Shown in pieces: positions 17,477 through 26,207 of a stretch of 64,000 nucleotides of DNA. Below the pieces are notes generated by a model, which was not told the origin of the DNA, searched no databases, and saw only the letters and a list, made by a program, of their open reading frames with translations. This stretch comes from Egibacter rhizosphaerae (GTDB lineage: Bacteria; Actinomycetota; Nitriliruptoria; Euzebyales; Egibacteraceae), in NCBI RefSeq assembly GCF_004322855.1, contig NZ_CP036402.1, forward strand, positions 868,001 to 932,000, given 5' to 3'. The position numbers were made by a program, and so were the translations under genes. Each line of letters opens with the position of its first letter. Position 1 is the stretch's first letter.

Positions 17477-17516
17477 TGGCACCGCCTGCGGGATCTCACG
17501 ATCCCAGGCGGTGCCA
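17477..17516 (+). terminator. long hairpin separating HMA and ATPase genes
   Basis: Arms TGGCACCGCCTG...GGATC and GATCCCAGGCGGTGCCA pair almost perfectly with a 4-base TCAC loop and a small bulge. It lies between the HMA gene and the second cis-element, so the two metal genes are probably separate transcripts. No T-run follows; attenuation is an alternative. Confidence 0.6.
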
Positions 17517-17572
17517 GCTGCTGTGACGCCCCGGTCCTCGGGACAGACGAACCGAATCGGCCTGCGGCTACA

Positions 17573-17592
17573 TGACCTGCATCAGTCTCGCG
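17573..17592 (+). promoter_or_regulatory. metal-locus cis-element, copy 2
   Basis: TGACCTGCATCAGTCTCGCG shares 16 of 20 positions with 17057-17076, keeping the TGACCT and TCAG half-sites and the CTCGCG tail, but its palindrome is degraded in the centre. It sits 77 bases before the P-type ATPase start. Confidence 0.6.
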
Positions 17593-17668
17593 TCGTAGCC
17601 GCGGCGCACACTGAGCATCGAAGCCCGCACACGGCGGGTGAACGCAGACCAAGCAAGGAGCAACCGCT

Positions 17669-19612
17669 ATGGACACCCTGCGTAACGGCCGGTGGACGGT
17701 CCCAGCGATCTCAGGAGCGCTGATCGTCGTCGGGTTGCTGGCCGGTCGGCTCGCCGGCGTCGACGCCATCGGCGACCCGGCGATGATCGTGGCCGCGATC
17801 GTGGCGGGCACCCCGATCGTGATCAAGGCCTGGCGCGCGCTGCTGGCCAAGGTCGTGGGCATCGACCTGCTGGTCAGCATCGCCGCGATCGGCGCGATCG
17901 TCATCGGCGAGTACTGGGAGGCAGCGGCGGTCACGTTCCTGTTCGCCATCGGCAATGCCCTCGAGTCCGCCACGTTGAACAAGACCCGGTCGGCGCTGGC
18001 CGAACTGGTCGCGGTCGCGCCCGACGTCGCCGTGGTGCTGCGCGAGGGCGAGCAGGTCACCGTCGACGCAGCCGAGGTCGCCGTGGGCGAGACCGTGCTG
18101 GTCAAGAGCGGCGCCAAGGTCCCCGTCGACGGCGAGGTCATCGACGGCACCGGGGCGTTGGACGAGGCATCGATCACCGGAGAGTCCATCCCCGTGGAGA
18201 AGACCGCCGGCGATCAGGTGTTCGCCGGCACGATCTCCCAGGGCGGGTTCTTGCAGGTGCGGGCGACTGGCACCGGGTCGGACACGACGCTGGCGCGGAT
18301 CATCCACCGCGTCGAGGAGGCCCAGGACGCCAAGGCGCGCACCCAGCAGTTCATGGATCGCTTCTCGGCCTGGTACACGCCCGCGATCATGGGACTGGTC
18401 CTCGTGGTCGGCCTGGCCACCGGCAACGTAGTGCTGGCCTTCACCCTGCTGGTCATCGCCTGCCCCGGCGCGTTGGTGATCTCTATCCCGGTGTCGATCG
18501 TGGCCGGCATCGGGCGGGCCGCCAGGGACGGCATCCTGATCAAGGGCGGCGAGTACCTTGAGACCTCGGCCAAGGTCAGCGCCGTCGCGCTCGACAAGAC
18601 CGGCACGCTGACCCGCGGTCGCCCACAGTTGACCGATGTGGTCGCGCTCGACGCCGACAGCGAGCGAGCCGACGTTCTGGCCTGGGCTGCCCGGGCCGAG
18701 GCCGGCTCCGAGCACCCCCTGGCCCGGCCCATCCTGACCGCGGCCGCTGACGAGGGCCTGGACGTGACCGGTCTGCCCGACACGACCGAGCCGATCGCCG
18801 GCAAAGGCATCGCCGCCACCATCCAGGGGCGGCGGGTCCTGGTCGGAAACGCCGCTTTGCTCGACCAGCACCACATCGTCGACGTGGTCGGCGCCGGCGA
18901 GATCGCCGCGACGCTGGCCGCCGCGGGGCGCACGCCCATGATCGTCGCCCTCGACGACCGGGTCCTCGGCGTACTCGCCGTGGCCGATCAAGTCCGCGAG
19001 GGGGCCGCGCAGATGGTCACCGACCTGCACGAGGCCGGGGTCGACACCGTCGTCATGCTCACCGGCGACGCTCCGCTCGTCGCCCAGGCCGTCGGGCAGG
19101 CCGCCGGCATCGACGAGGTCCGCGCCGGCCTGCTGCCCGAGGACAAGCTCGACGCCGTCGCCGACCTCCAGCGTCAGGGCCACACCGTGGCCATGGTCGG
19201 CGACGGCGTCAACGACGCCCCCGCGCTGGCCACCGCCGACATCGGCATCGCCATGGGCGCGGCCGGCTCAGCCGTGGCGGTCGAGACCGCCGACATCGCC
19301 TTGATGGCCGACAACCTGGGCAAGCTGCCCGAGGCCGTCGCCCTCGCCCGGCGCACCGTCAACAACATGCGCCAGAACATCACCGTCGCATTGGGAACCG
19401 TCGCGGTCCTCCTCGCCGGCGTGCTCTTCGGCGACGTCACCATGTCGGTGGGCATGCTCGTCCACGAAGCATCCGTCCTGGTCGTCATCGCCAACGCCAT
19501 GCGCCTGCTCCGCCACCAGCCCGCCCCCAGCACCCGCGCGGCGACCGGCTCCGGGGCCCCGGCGTCTGCCGGATCCACCCCGGAAACCGCCCTCGGGGCC
19601 AAGACGCGCTAG
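17669..19612 (+). CDS. heavy metal translocating P1B-type ATPase with CPG motif
   Basis: 647-residue membrane ATPase exporting a soft metal ion. TGES at 170-173 (actuator), the transmembrane metal motif CPG at 265-267 (ACPGALVISIPVS), phosphorylation DKTGT at 309-313, the EHPLARP histidine motif and GDGVNDAPAL are all present, so it should be catalytically competent. There is no N-terminal HMA domain; the protein begins directly with the first membrane helix, and the chaperone is encoded separately at 17148. The CPG in place of the common CPC leaves the metal unassigned. The C-terminal 35 residues are Pro/Ala-rich and lack Cys or His. Confidence 0.93.
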   Translation: MDTLRNGRWTVPAISGALIVVGLLAGRLAGVDAIGDPAMIVAAIVAGTPIVIKAWRALLAKVVGIDLLVSIAAIGAIVIGEYWEAAAVTFLFAIGNALESATLNKTRSALAELVAVAPDVAVVLREGEQVTVDAAEVAVGETVLVKSGAKVPVDGEVIDGTGALDEASITGESIPVEKTAGDQVFAGTISQGGFLQVRATGTGSDTTLARIIHRVEEAQDAKARTQQFMDRFSAWYTPAIMGLVLVVGLATGNVVLAFTLLVIACPGALVISIPVSIVAGIGRAARDGILIKGGEYLETSAKVSAVALDKTGTLTRGRPQLTDVVALDADSERADVLAWAARAEAGSEHPLARPILTAAADEGLDVTGLPDTTEPIAGKGIAATIQGRRVLVGNAALLDQHHIVDVVGAGEIAATLAAAGRTPMIVALDDRVLGVLAVADQVREGAAQMVTDLHEAGVDTVVMLTGDAPLVAQAVGQAAGIDEVRAGLLPEDKLDAVADLQRQGHTVAMVGDGVNDAPALATADIGIAMGAAGSAVAVETADIALMADNLGKLPEAVALARRTVNNMRQNITVALGTVAVLLAGVLFGDVTMSVGMLVHEASVLVVIANAMRLLRHQPAPSTRAATGSGAPASAGSTPETALGAKTR

Positions 19613-19665
19613 CGACACCTTGCCTCCCTGGCCCACCGCCGCTGCGGCGTCGAGGACGCCCGAGG

Positions 19666-19890
19666 GTTGATCGACTAGCCAGCAAGGCCCGCTACAACGC
19701 CGTCATCCGCCTCCTCCTGCGAATGGGCGCGCCGCTGGGCCCGATGGCCTTGCTCACCGTCGCCGGTCGGCTGAGCGGCAAGCCGCGTTCCACGCCCATG
19801 GCGTTCGTCGTGCGGCTGCGCTTGTCTCCCACCCCGGCACCGAGGGCTGGTAGCCTTCGGCGCCCGGCTCGTCGTCCGCGGTGCGATCCC
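19666..19890 (+). pseudogene. F420/deazaflavin-dependent nitroreductase-family remnant
   Basis: The frame reads RYNAVIRLLLRMGAPLGPMA then LLTVAGRLSGKPRSTPMAFV, the N-terminal signature of deazaflavin-dependent nitroreductases. It then dissolves into low-complexity sequence after about 45 residues, with no start codon or downstream domain. It suggests an F420-using host lineage, as in actinobacteria. Confidence 0.65.
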
Positions 19891-20093
19891 CGGGATCACC
19901 CCTGAGACGTTGGGAGATCCGCCTCGACGGCGCGGGCAGCTACCCCGGCGACGCGCCATCCGGGACGTCAGGTGGAAGGAGGCCGTCACCGACTGCCCCG
20001 GCATCGACGCGGCGGACCCAGCCGGCGGGACTGCCCAGTCTTTGGCTAGCCTCGGGCTGGGCAGCGGACGGCTACGTGGTGGAGGGTCCGAGG

Positions 20094-20969
20094 GTGGCGG
20101 CAGGTGGCCGTTGGGCGTCCGAGGGGACCGGACCCGAACGTTCTGTCGAGGCACATGGGCCGGGTCCCGCCGCCCTGGTAGTTATCTGTTTGCTGGTGAT
20201 GGCGATGCCGCTTGGTCTCGCGGCTGCGGATACGCTCGTCGGCATCAGTGTGCGCGCTGCGGCCGCGATCTCCGGCCTCGTCGCGATGGCGCTTGCTGCG
20301 CGCGTACGGAGCCGCGCCGCCCTCGACGTCGGCTTGCTCACGGTGCTCGGCAGTCTCATCGGATTCGCACCGTGGCTATGGCAATGGCCGCCCGTCATCG
20401 CACTGGGGTGGGTCGCCCTGACCGCCCCGGTCAGTCGGCGACTGCTGGGGCCAAACCCGGATGGCACCAGGAGCTGGCGGGCATGGGCTCCGCTGGGCCG
20501 CCCCGACCCGGCCACGTGGCTGCTCACCGCAGTGACAATCCTCGCTTCGGCATCTGCGTTGCTGGCATGGGCTTGGTTGGCCGACTTGGACACTCCGGTT
20601 CGGCGCGCCTTCCTGGAACAGCTCAACGAGTTGCCGATCTGGGTAGTGGCGGCGTGGCTCGTTGCCTTCCCGTTGGTCAACGCGGCGGTTGAGGAAATCA
20701 TCTATCGCGGCGTCGTGCAGGGAGCGCTGCAGCAGACGCTGGGGAAGGCGACCTGGGCGGTCCTGTTGCAAGCGGTAGTGTTTGGTGGTGCGCACTATCA
20801 TGGCAACCCGGGTGGCTTCGCCGGCGTAGTATTGGCAACAGGCTACGGCGCGATGCTCGGGGTGATCCGCCTGCGCTCGCGAGGATTGCTCGCCCCATGG
20901 ATCGCGCATGTTTGTGCGGACATCACCATTGCGGTGGTGCTCCTAAGCCTCCTGGCGCAGCAGTTCTAA
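20094..20969 (+). CDS. CPBP-family intramembrane metalloprotease-like protein
   Basis: 291-residue membrane protein with about eight hydrophobic segments. All three CPBP motifs are visible: EEIIYRG (EExxxR), VVFGGAHYHG (FxxxH) and IAHVCADI (HxxxD), so it could be an active Rce1-type glutamic peptidase. GTG 20094 with GGAGGG at 20081 is the best start; the frame is open further upstream to 19881 but that part has no membrane or family character. Its GC content is slightly lower than its neighbours. The target protein is unknown. Confidence 0.82.
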   Translation: MAAGGRWASEGTGPERSVEAHGPGPAALVVICLLVMAMPLGLAAADTLVGISVRAAAAISGLVAMALAARVRSRAALDVGLLTVLGSLIGFAPWLWQWPPVIALGWVALTAPVSRRLLGPNPDGTRSWRAWAPLGRPDPATWLLTAVTILASASALLAWAWLADLDTPVRRAFLEQLNELPIWVVAAWLVAFPLVNAAVEEIIYRGVVQGALQQTLGKATWAVLLQAVVFGGAHYHGNPGGFAGVVLATGYGAMLGVIRLRSRGLLAPWIAHVCADITIAVVLLSLLAQQF

Positions 20970-21370
20970 CTTCAAGTTGTTCCCGGGGGGTGTTTACGCA
21001 TTCTCTGCGATGCGTTCATACAACCCCACCTCAACTTGTTCTGACGCCCTCCAATCGCGAACCTTGGCCGGGTCACGCCCCGTAGGGCTGAGGTTTCGGG
21101 GGTAGCAGGCCTCGCTCCACTTCGCCCGCGCTGCGGCACTACGCGAGGAGGCGAGGGCCTGCTCGGCTCTCTCGTCTCGCGATCCCCGTCGATGATCGCG
21201 AGGTTCGTCGTGATCGCCCACTGCGGCCGACCGTTCAGCGGCGATGACGAGCAGAGCGCTTCCATCCCGTGCTCGGTGACGAGCTCGCGCGCCGCTTCGA
21301 GGATTTGTGAGCGCCGCGCCCCGGCGAGCGGTTCGCCACGCCGCGCGAGACCTCCCCGCGCCGGGAGAGA
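20970..21370 (-). other. decayed region with TetR N-terminal remnant
   Basis: No intact gene. On the minus strand near 21250-21310 one frame reads SQILEAARELVTEHGMEAL, the first helices of a TetR-type HTH, then breaks off. The remainder has no recognisable coding content on either strand. Confidence 0.45.
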
Positions 21371-21545
21371 CTGCGACGTGCGTTCGACAAGTACGGGGTG
21401 GCCGGCGTGAGCCTGCTGGGCCAGTCCATCCTCCCCAGCCAGATCACGTCGATGGCGCTCGTCGGATTCGGCGCCTCCAAACGCGCGGTGATCGTGTGGC
21501 AGGTCGTATCCATCACCCACTGGGGGTCGCGTCGGGGTTCCCGCC
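21371..21545 (+). pseudogene. membrane protein fragment, possibly small multidrug-export/DedA-like
   Basis: A frame reading RRAFDKYGVAGVSLLGQSIL then PSQITSMALVGFGASKRAVI resembles the conserved first half of small export or SNARE-associated membrane proteins. It is open for only about 55 codons, lacks a start, and ends in low-complexity sequence. Family assignment is tentative. Confidence 0.4.
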
Positions 21546-21818
21546 GCCGTCGGGGGTGGATCTGCTCGACACGGCGTGACCCCGCCGCGTCGAGCGCGAG
21601 CCCGCACGGGCCAGGCGAGCGCTAGCCTCGATTATTCGTGGGGGTGCTGGCGGGTCCGTTCGGTAGCGACGTGTGGCCCTTGAGGTCGGCGGGGGTCGTC
21701 CAGGATGCCGGTCGGGCCGCCGTGGTGCTTGCTTGGGTGGCTCTTCGGGCAGCGCGAGCTGGCGGGGTGACCGCTTGTCGTGCTGGGCTGGGTTGTCAAG
21801 GTGCGCGGGTCGGTGGGG

Positions 21819-22845
21819 TCAGGCGGGTGCGGGCGGTAGGGCGCGCAATCGCTGGAACGCGGCGAGCAGTTCGGGGGTCCAGGGCCAGTCGGCGGCCAGC
21901 CGCAGGATGGTGCGCCGGCCGCTGCGGACCACGCGGGCGGCGGTGTGTAGCAGCTGGTAGCGCAGCCGTTTGGGTTCGGCTCTGGCCAGCTCCCCTGAGA
22001 GGGTCAGCGTCTGGGTCCGGACCTGCAGGTTCATGGCGGTCAGGGCGAGTTGGAGCCAGACGGCGTTGCGGTCGTAGTCGTCGCAGGGCAGGTTGCTCAT
22101 GCCGAGGTCTTTGAGGTTGCGGATGCGGTCCTCGGCGCGGGCGCGGGCCCGGTGGCGCTGCTCGAGGACGGCGATGTCGGCGTCTGGCTGGTCGGTGAGC
22201 AGCGCGGTGAACCGGTAGCCGTCGATGTCGTCGAGGCTCTGCTGCGCGCCGGGGTGCAGCGGTTCGCGGCGGATGATCAGCCGGCTGCCCGCTGGATACT
22301 CGGACAGGTCGATCATGCCGGTGGCCTCGGCGACCGCCGCGCCCTCGCGCAGCTGTCCGTCGGCGGTCAGCGCCGGTTCCCACACCGAGGTGTGCCAGGC
22401 CAGCGTGCGGATGACGGTCTTGACCCGTTCGGAGAGCTCGAAGGAGACCGAGAAGCCGCAGCCGGCCGCGACGGTGTGGGCGAGGAAGTCTTTGGCGGCG
22501 TAGCCCACATCGCCGCGCACCACGACCTCAACATCGTCGGCGAGCTCGGGGAGCCCGGCCAGGGCGGCGTCGAGCAGGCAGATGTGATCGGTGGCGGTGT
22601 TGGACCCGGCGTTGCCCGGGCCCAGCAGGCTGGCCAGCGCCTCGCCGGTGCCGTCGCCGCGGTCAACAAACGCCAGATCCGGGTGGTAGCCGAAGCTGTC
22701 CTTGTAGGTGCCCGCCGCCCCGTCCTTCTCCGAATGGGCGGTCACCAGCGGGGCGCCCAGATCGATGCACAACGGCTCGTCGCTGTCGGCGTCCAGGGCC
22801 GGCGGAGCGCCGCCGGGCAGACCCCACACATGCGCCCGAACCCGC
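21819..22845 (-). mobile_element. IS1380-family transposase, 5'-truncated
   Basis: About 340 C-terminal residues of a DDE transposase of the IS1380 family. It retains CIDLGAPLVTAHSEKDGAAG with the first catalytic Asp, HICLLDAALAGLP, VVVRGDVGYA with the second, and the DRIRNLKDLGMSNLPCDDYD region with the third acidic region and the C-terminal LQLALTAMNL. The N-terminal 100 or so residues and the upstream element end are missing: upstream sequence is a GNAT acetyltransferase stump, so the junction near 22850 is a recombination or deletion point. Mobility in cis is unlikely. Confidence 0.85.
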
Positions 22846-22849
22846 GCCA

Positions 22850-22920
22850 GCCGCCGCCTCGACGAGCGCAGCGACATCCCCGCGCACGACCGGGCGGAGC
22901 GTCACGATCCCGTCGCTCAT
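22850..22920 (-). pseudogene. GNAT acetyltransferase N-terminal stump
   Basis: ATG 22920 followed by SDGIVTLRPVVRGDVAALVE, the typical opening strand and helix of GNAT N-acetyltransferases, which after about 24 residues runs into the truncated IS1380 transposase. The rest of the domain is absent. Confidence 0.55.
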
Positions 22921-23184
22921 GACTGCGGCTGCGGCCGTGCGGTTAGATCCCGGCATCTTGCCATCGTAGAGGCAGTGGTTGACGCCCCCGACGTTCCCTT
23001 GCCGAGGAGCAGGATGCGCTCGACGACGCACAGCGGGTTGCTCACAGCGATCTAACCACCCTCATCCTAGGCAACCAAGGCGCCCCTCGCCGGGTAGGCC
23101 GGAAGTCGATCGGACACGCTTGCCGCCACTCTCAGTGGCCTGTTCGAGGGCCCAGGTCGCGCCTTGAGCGTGGGCGCTGATGCC

Positions 23185-24195
23185 CTACGGCACGACGACG
23201 ATCCGCCCCACCGCCTGTCCGGAGGCGAGGAGCTCGAGGGCGTCGGGCACCTGCTCGAGCGGGAAGGCACGCGCGACGACGGGCGTGATCGCGCCGTCCT
23301 CCAGCAGGTCGCGCAGGCGCGCCATCGACGCCGTGCGGTCGGGCGCCTTGAACGACGGTCGCGGCAGCCGCCGCTCCACCGGCGACCGAGCCATCAACCC
23401 AAACATTCTCGGGATGCTGCCCAGCCACCGCCGACCCTGCGCCCCAAACTGGTCATGGCCGATCAACCCGTACGCGCCGTCGTCGGCCAGCACTCGCCGG
23501 TACGCCGAGAACGGATGGTTGCCCACCACGTCGAACACCAAGTCATAGCGGTCGCTGCTGCGCGTGACGTCGTCGGTCGTGTAGTCGATGACGCGATCCG
23601 CGCCGAGCGCGCGCAGCAAGTCCAGCTTGCGGGTGTGATCCACCGCGGTCACCTGTGCACCCCACGACCGTGCCAGCTGCACGGCGATGGCACCCACCCC
23701 GCCGCCGGCCCCGTTGACGAGCACCCGTTGGGAAGGCGCTTGGTCCTGGTCGGGCAGGTTCGCCAGCGCGATGAGCCCGGCAGTGGGCACGGTCGCGGCC
23801 TGCTCGAACGTCACCTGCGACGGCTTGACGGCCAGGGCGTCCTCTGCCACCGCCACGTACTCGGCGTACGCGCCACCGTTGCGCCACTGCATCCCACCGA
23901 GCGTCTCACCCAACACCTCGTCACCGGGGCGCAACCGCGTCACCCCCGCCCCCACCGACTCGACCTCCCCGGCCATGTCCGTCCCAGGCACAACGTTGCT
24001 GGGGCGGCGCACGCCCGAGCCCATCAGACGCAACGCCCGCGGCAAACCGGTCACCACGTGCCAGACATCCGGATGCACCGATGCCGCCCGCACCCGCACC
24101 AGCACCTCACCATCCCCGAGCGACGGCAGATCGAGCTCGCGCACCCCCAGAACCTCCGGCGGCCCGCCGTAGCCCAACTGCACGACAGCTCGCAT
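23185..24195 (-). CDS. NAD(P)-dependent zinc-type alcohol dehydrogenase/quinone oxidoreductase
   Basis: 336-residue medium-chain dehydrogenase. The N-terminal GroES-like domain has DEVLGETLGG and PGTDMAGEVESVG, and the Rossmann motif is GAGGGVGAIAVQLA. The C-terminal segment FPLEQVPDALELLASGQAVG is the family ending. Structural zinc cysteines are absent, favouring NADPH:quinone or enone reductase activity. ATG 24195 has GGAGG 6 bases upstream and is preferred to 24225. It stands alone between remnants. Confidence 0.92.
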   Translation of the reverse strand: MRAVVQLGYGGPPEVLGVRELDLPSLGDGEVLVRVRAASVHPDVWHVVTGLPRALRLMGSGVRRPSNVVPGTDMAGEVESVGAGVTRLRPGDEVLGETLGGMQWRNGGAYAEYVAVAEDALAVKPSQVTFEQAATVPTAGLIALANLPDQDQAPSQRVLVNGAGGGVGAIAVQLARSWGAQVTAVDHTRKLDLLRALGADRVIDYTTDDVTRSSDRYDLVFDVVGNHPFSAYRRVLADDGAYGLIGHDQFGAQGRRWLGSIPRMFGLMARSPVERRLPRPSFKAPDRTASMARLRDLLEDGAITPVVARAFPLEQVPDALELLASGQAVGRIVVVP

Positions 24196-24384
24196 CACAG
24201 CCTCCACGCGTTCCCGCACGAGCACGGATCACTTCACTTCACGGCGCGTTCCCGCTCCTGCGCCGCATGCCCGATGCGCGCCTCGAATATCCCGCAGCTA
24301 CCCGCCCCGTGCAACACGGCACAACATCCCGCGGAACCTCCGTCGAGTCCAACCTGAGGTGGCTGTAGCGGGCGACGGACCGGG

Positions 24385-24501
24385 CTGCGGTCCTACCGGG
24401 TGGGGGCCTACCGGATCATCTACCAGCTGCGCGACGCGACCACCGTGCGCGTGGTCGCGATCCGCCACCGCGGCCCAGCGTACGACACCGACCCTCGCTG
24501 A
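24385..24501 (+). pseudogene. RelE/ParE-family toxin, C-terminal fragment
   Basis: 38 codons ending LRSYRVGAYRIIYQLRDATT VRVVAIRHRGPAYD, the C-terminal beta-strands with the conserved Arg and Tyr typical of RelE-type mRNA interferases. No start, N-terminal helices or antitoxin gene are present upstream, so it cannot encode a functional toxin. Confidence 0.65.
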
Positions 24502-24688
24502 TGAACGCAGAAGCGAGCAAGCCCTGTCCGACAGCCCCCCACCGCGCCTGCGGACCAACCTCCCTTGCCAACGCCGCCCCGCTGGGTTCGGTCTGCGGCC
24601 GGGCGGGTTTAGGCCGTGCGGGCGGGGTGTTCGGTGGCAGGTTCAGCTCGCGTAGTATTCGCTCAGAGATCCTTGGAAGGAAACGGTC

Positions 24689-24865
24689 ATGCATTCGGAT
24701 GGTGATCCTCCCGGCAATGATCCTCTGGGCTCCTCCCCGGAGACGGTGGGAGGCATGCGTACTGCCCGAGGTGCCCCTCGGTGGATCGCGCTGGTGCTGC
24801 TAGTGGTGGTGGCGCTCGGCATCCTTGGCGGCGTTGTAAGCATGATAATCAACTGGATTGTGTGA
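24689..24865 (+). CDS. 58-residue single-pass membrane protein
   Basis: A short frame with a good ribosome-binding site (GGAAGG, 8 bases upstream). The N-terminal 30 residues are polar and Pro/Gly/Ser-rich (MHSDGDPPGND...), followed by RGAPRWIALVLLVVVALGIL, a single transmembrane helix with an inward-facing arginine, and a short INWIV tail. No family is recognised. The surrounding RelE and PadR remnants are decayed but this frame is intact, suggesting it is either recent or under selection. Confidence 0.5.
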   Translation: MHSDGDPPGNDPLGSSPETVGGMRTARGAPRWIALVLLVVVALGILGGVVSMIINWIV

Positions 24866-24929
24866 CTAACCGTTGCCGCCACAGTGGACCGACGCGTGGG
24901 CCCGAACGGGACGGTCTATGGGGGTTTGT

Positions 24930-25036
24930 ACATGGGCGGGTAGAAGTGGCCGACGCTCGCGTCGATGACCTTCTTCAGCTCGTATCCACCCATCGGGCGG
25001 ATCGACAGCAGTCCGAGGAGAGCGAAACGTCACGAT
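24930..25036 (-). pseudogene. PadR regulator, N-terminal remnant
   Basis: Minus-strand frame reads RFALLGLLSIRPMGGYELKK then VIDASVGHFYPPMY, unmistakably the first two helices of a PadR winged-helix domain, then ends after about 35 residues. A one-base insertion near 25033 separates it from a possible GTG start. Its probable operator, an inverted repeat at 25042-25069, is still intact. Confidence 0.7.
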
Positions 25037-25041
25037 ATGGA

Positions 25042-25069
25042 ATGATACCATACACATTCGTGGTATCAT
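25042..25069 (-). promoter_or_regulatory. perfect inverted repeat upstream of PadR remnant
   Basis: Arms ATGATACCA (25042-25050) and TGGTATCAT (25061-25069), 9 of 9 complementary, spacer 10 bp. It lies directly upstream of the decayed PadR start, as expected for an autoregulatory PadR operator. A TATGGT hexamer on the minus strand could be a -10. Confidence 0.6.
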
Positions 25070-25190
25070 ACTGACGCGGTGTGCGTCGCGTCCTCGCCTC
25101 GCCTACACGATCAAGACCCCGACCTTGCATGAATGGTGTCGCGATATCCGGAAGTCTGGATTCCCGGTGTCGGGGCTGCGGCCGGGCGTG

Positions 25191-25625
25191 TCAGCTTCGG
25201 CGCGGTGGGAGTTGGATCTGGCGCAGGGGGGTGCCCCCGTCGATGAACAGCTGGCCCTGTGGGGTGAGTGCGTCGGCGACCTGTTGGAGAGCGATCTGGC
25301 GAACTTCTGGGTGTCTCCCGTCGAGGGTGCCGACACGAACGGCGAAGGCCAGGTCGTAAGGCTCCTCGTTTCCGAGGAGTTCGAAGTCCTCGACGGCGAC
25401 GCAACGGACGCTCATGAGGCCGGCATCGATCTCGGCGGCGTTCCTCTCGGCCAAGGCGATGCTCTTGGCGGAGCGGTCGATCATGAGGATGTGCCCGTCA
25501 CCAATGCGCCTGGCAACGGCCTTGGCGGCAGCGCCTGGGCCCCCGCCGATCTCCAGGACCCGCATCCCGGCTCGCAGCGGAAGAGCGTCGACGATCGCTT
25601 CCAGGCGTGGAGACAGCGGGCTCAT
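25191..25625 (-). CDS. class I SAM-dependent methyltransferase
   Basis: 144-residue Rossmann-fold methyltransferase. SAM motif I is VLEIGGGPGAAA; the acidic residue after the second strand is in ILMIDRSAKSI, and AVEDFELLG plus LFIDGG follow. It is short for the family but open from end to end. Its ATG overlaps the stop of the upstream SDR pseudogene by 4 bases, so it was the last gene of an ArsR/AHSA1-SDR-methyltransferase operon. Substrate is unknown. Confidence 0.8.
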   Translation of the reverse strand: MSPLSPRLEAIVDALPLRAGMRVLEIGGGPGAAAKAVARRIGDGHILMIDRSAKSIALAERNAAEIDAGLMSVRCVAVEDFELLGNEEPYDLAFAVRVGTLDGRHPEVRQIALQQVADALTPQGQLFIDGGTPLRQIQLPPRRS

Positions 25626-26207
25626 GCCGGGATGTCCCCGGGTTCGGTGATTCGGTAGTGCCGGGCGAGATCGGCGGTGGTCACGGTGTGTCCCGAGCGC
25701 TCGTTGGACGCGGGGTCGTTCCACAGAGCGGTGAGGACGCGGCCGACGTGTTCGACCGAGTCGCTTCCGGGTGGGAGCGGGTTGTCGCCGAAGGCCACGA
25801 GGATGGCTTCGGTGCGGGTAAATCCGGGGGAGACCGTGACCGCGGCGACGTCGTGTTCGGCGAGATCGCATGCGGTGGCTGCGCCGAGGGTGCCAACGCC
25901 CTGCATGGCCAGGTCATAGAAGACGTGTCCACTGCCGTTCTCGGGCAGGGCGTAGCCGGTGAGCACCAACATCCCTTTCCGTTCGATCAGCAGCCCAGCT
26001 GCGTGGCGGGCGGTGACAAGGTGGCTGCGCAGGCCGGCCTCGACCATATGGGCCAGTGCACCGTGCCGGGAAGATCCGAGTGCTTGTGGTGGCGGCTCTC
26101 GCGGTCGGTGACATGCCTAGTGACGCCTGTCTCAGCAAGCATCAGCGCGGTGCCTCGGCCGATGCCACGGGCGCCGCCCTGACCGGAGCAATCTTCTGCT
26201 TGCTCAC
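25622..26207 (-). pseudogene. short-chain dehydrogenase, internal deletion plus frameshift
   Basis: The GTG start at 26207 opens SKQKIAPV; a one-base loss inside the glycine motif (VTGGARGIGRG once restored) shifts the frame. The cofactor strand TDRES is followed by unrelated residues and then, in a third frame, GLRSHLVTARHAAGLLIERK through YDLAMQGVGTL and VTVSPGFTRTEA, the C-terminal SDR half. About 110 residues, including the active-site Ser region, are missing. The GTGA overlap with the upstream ArsR-AHSA1 gene shows former coupling. Confidence 0.82.

Noticed and set aside
17711-19183. 490-codon minus-strand open frame opposite the P-type ATPase
   Set aside because: Antisense shadow with no recognisable motif; the plus strand carries DKTGT, TGES and GDGVND.
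24360-24501. Functional RelE toxin
   Set aside because: Only the C-terminal 38 residues are present, with no start or antitoxin.
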